A stretch of DNA of 64,000 nt from Paenibacillus harenae (GTDB taxonomy: Bacteria; Bacillota; Bacilli; Paenibacillales; Paenibacillaceae), in NCBI RefSeq assembly GCF_030812415.1, contig NZ_JAUSST010000002.1, positions 434,001-498,000 on the forward strand, written 5' to 3'. Below are positions 62,467 through 64,000 of this stretch, in pieces; position 1 is the first letter of the stretch; each line of letters opens with the position of its first letter. A program made the translations under genes and the position numbers. Under the pieces are notes generated by a model. The model saw only the letters and a list, made by a program, of their open reading frames with translations. It was not told where the DNA came from and did not search any database.

Positions 62467-63861
62467 ATGAAAGCTTCGGTGCTTTATTACCTGCAGTATG
62501 GGCATCACATTGATATTGAACGGCGGCAGGCCATGGATGAGGGCAGGGCGATTAGCAAACAGCTGGAAGAGCGGTATGCAAGGATGTCGGGCTTGGATCC
62601 GAATGATCCGTTGCGGGAGCAATTGGCAGCCGATTATTTGGACCAAATGGGAAGTTTGCCTCTTATCGAAGGATATCCGTATACGGAGCCATCCGATCTG
62701 GATGGTATTCGCGCGCTGAGGCCGGAATACGGACAGCGTGCGGAGCGGCAGAATGCGGCTTCGGAAGTTGCTGACATCGCGGATCGGGTATACGGCGCTT
62801 GGCTCGGCCGATCGGCGGGCTGCCTGCTCGGCCATCCGATCGAGGGCTGGCGAAGGGAACGAATTGCCGGGTTGCTTCGGGAAACGGACAATCATCCGAT
62901 ACGGTATTACATTTCGTCGGATATCGATCTCTCGATTGCCGCTAAATACGGCGTCGTGAATGAAGGGGGCTCCTACGGAAACCGATGCGTCAGCTGGATC
63001 AATAACGTGGAGCATATGGTGGAGGACGACGATCTGAATTATACGATACTAGGACTCGCCGTCGCGGAGAAGCATGGATATGAGTTCTCGCCGGACGACG
63101 TAGCGGAAGCATGGCTCAATCTGCTGCCAGCGCTTCGAACGTGCACGGCCGAAAGAATCGCTTACCGCAATTTGCTTAATCTGATCGCCCCGCCTGCATC
63201 CGCCTCCTATCGAAACGCGTACCGGGAGTGGATCGGCGCTCAAATCCGGGCCGACTTCTATGGGTATATTCATCCGGGCAACCCCGAAAAGGCGGCGGAG
63301 GGGGCGTGGCGGGACGCTTCCGTCTCCCACGTCAAAAACGGCATTTACGGTGCAATGTGGGTCGCGGCCATGCTGGCGGCCGCAGCCGTTACGGAAAAGA
63401 TGGAGGAAATCGTCATGGCCGGACTCGGTCAAATTCCGGCGACCAGCAGGTTGGCCGGAGAGCTGACCGAGGTACTGCAATGGCATGCGGATGGCGTCTC
63501 CTATGAAGCGGCAGTTGAACGGATTCATGGCAAATACGATGAAGCCCATCCTTACCATTGGTGTCATACGATATCGAATGCGATGGTGGTAGCTGCGGCT
63601 TTGCTATATGGCGAAGGGGATTTGGAATCGACGATCGGAAAGGCGGTTATGGCGGGTTTCGATACGGACTGCAACGGAGCGACGGCGGGCTCCGTCATCG
63701 GCATGCGAAACGGGGCCTCCCGGCTGCCCGAGAAGTGGGTAGAGCCGCTCCGGGACAAAATCCGCTCGGGCGTCGACGGATTCGGGATCGTGCCGATATC
63801 GAAGCTCGCGGAACGGACGATGGCGATTGTTGGCTCCAATGAGGCGTATCGGAGCTTATGA
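62467..63861 (+). CDS. ADP-ribosylglycohydrolase-family protein (464 aa)
   Basis: ARH fold from about residue 115: DRVYGAWLGRSAGCLLGHPIEG at its start and the metal-binding FDTDCNGATAGSVIG (canonical DTDxNxxxxG) at about residues 397-412. An N-terminal extension of about 110 residues is not typical of the family. GGAGAG precedes ATG 62467. It ends the operon, 49 bases after the PhnP-like gene. Members cleave ADP-ribose-protein or other N- and O-ribosyl bonds, and some are found in carbohydrate operons with unknown substrates. Confidence 0.85.
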   Translation: MKASVLYYLQYGHHIDIERRQAMDEGRAISKQLEERYARMSGLDPNDPLREQLAADYLDQMGSLPLIEGYPYTEPSDLDGIRALRPEYGQRAERQNAASEVADIADRVYGAWLGRSAGCLLGHPIEGWRRERIAGLLRETDNHPIRYYISSDIDLSIAAKYGVVNEGGSYGNRCVSWINNVEHMVEDDDLNYTILGLAVAEKHGYEFSPDDVAEAWLNLLPALRTCTAERIAYRNLLNLIAPPASASYRNAYREWIGAQIRADFYGYIHPGNPEKAAEGAWRDASVSHVKNGIYGAMWVAAMLAAAAVTEKMEEIVMAGLGQIPATSRLAGELTEVLQWHADGVSYEAAVERIHGKYDEAHPYHWCHTISNAMVVAAALLYGEGDLESTIGKAVMAGFDTDCNGATAGSVIGMRNGASRLPEKWVEPLRDKIRSGVDGFGIVPISKLAERTMAIVGSNEAYRSL

Positions 63862-63869
63862 TTCGAACA

Positions 63870-63911
63870 AAGGGGCTGTCCCAAAAGCCAATGGCTTAGG
63901 GACGGCCCCTT
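63870..63911 (+). terminator. Hairpin terminator after the last operon
   Basis: AAGGGGCTGTCCC pairs with GGGACGGCCCCTT, with an inner AGCC/GGCT stem. The U-tract is weak (TTGTGC), so efficiency is uncertain. Confidence 0.65.
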
Positions 63912-63938
63912 GTGCATACACAGCTAACCTCTGGCTGC

Positions 63939-64000
63939 TATGTTGGATTTTTGTAGTAACTTGGGGCGGAATGAATGGCGGCGGGAAGCTATGTAGGATT
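63939..64000. repeat. 51-base-period intergenic repeat, cut by the window edge
   Basis: A unit starting at 63939 (TATGTTGGATTTTTGTAGTA) is followed exactly 51 bases later, at 63990, by TATGTAGGATT, which runs into the window end. The sequence and period match the pair at 55538/55589. Confidence 0.65.

Noticed and set aside
61605..63861. Phosphonate (C-P lyase) pathway suggested by the PhnP-like gene
   Set aside because: No phnG-M genes or phosphonate transporter are present; only the fold is shared.
1..64000. Mobile elements, prophage, CRISPR arrays, tRNA or rRNA genes
   Set aside because: No transposase, integrase or phage genes, no regular repeat-spacer array with nearby cas genes, and no recognisable tRNA or rRNA sequence. 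The 51-base-period repeats are too short in core and too few to be CRISPR.

Overview
The window looks like chromosome of an endospore-forming Paenibacillaceae bacterium (Paenibacillus or Cohnella type). This is inferred from a Tlp-type spore protein gene, class Ib ribonucleotide reductase genes, YhaN/YhaO and YkvI homologues, strong GGAGG ribosome binding sites, moderately GC-rich DNA, and an abundance of sugar ABC importers that lack their own ATPase. I see no rRNA, tRNA, phage, transposase or CRISPR.

Layout. (1) 1-4772: ribonucleotide reductase nrdEF (nrdE runs off the left edge), a GyrI-like ligand-binding protein, a PhzF-family protein and a DUF2164 protein. (2) 4769-18726: a pectin / rhamnogalacturonan-type utilisation locus. 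It holds a GH42 beta-galactosidase on the minus strand, an LplB/YtcP/LipO-type importer, a membrane-bound YesS-like AraC regulator, then a YetA/PL26-like protein, a YesU-like DUF1961 protein, a NodB-type deacetylase and an FG-GAP propeller protein. A 15-base element fused to a -35 box is repeated exactly in front of the two plus-strand operons, and its 8-base core recurs in front of the GH42 gene; cre-like sites lie upstream of GH42 and the regulator. (3) 18747-31983: housekeeping and unrelated genes: MmcQ/YjbR, a membrane diguanylate cyclase, a GT4 glycosyltransferase, the YhaO/YhaN nuclease pair, YkvI, an ArsB-like transporter, a lipoprotein, xanthine phosphoribosyltransferase, two small unknowns and a zinc-ribbon protein with a low-complexity tail. 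(4) 32047-63861: a second, larger and poorly characterised carbohydrate locus.

Locus 4 begins with a minus-strand operon (FAD oxidoreductase, secreted GHL10-like hydrolase, creatininase-family protein) divergent from a sugar-kinase-like phosphotransferase and an RpiR regulator. After a tlp gene it continues with two solute-binding proteins (one a 964-residue fusion with carbohydrate-binding-like domains), two permease pairs, an NHL-propeller/YIP1 membrane protein, a DUF5696 lipoprotein, a ROK kinase plus ManNAc-6-P epimerase (NanK/NanE-like) and a Gfo/Idh/MocA oxidoreductase. A DUF4127 gene faces the other way. A second plus-strand operon encodes a TIM-barrel glycosidase-like protein, a PHP phosphatase, another Gfo/Idh/MocA dehydrogenase, a sugar-phosphate isomerase/epimerase-like protein, a PhnP-like metallo-beta-lactamase-fold protein and an ADP-ribosylglycohydrolase-family protein.

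How the parts may work together (inference). Locus 2 imports and trims galactan-bearing rhamnogalacturonan fragments under AraC and CcpA control. Locus 4 seems to capture, import and dismantle an unidentified, perhaps ManNAc-containing, glycan under RpiR control, with the last operon as an unassigned intracellular pathway. Two non-coding repeat families stand out: a 51-base-period repeat at 55538 and again at the right edge, and four imperfect palindromes between 19257 and 19444.
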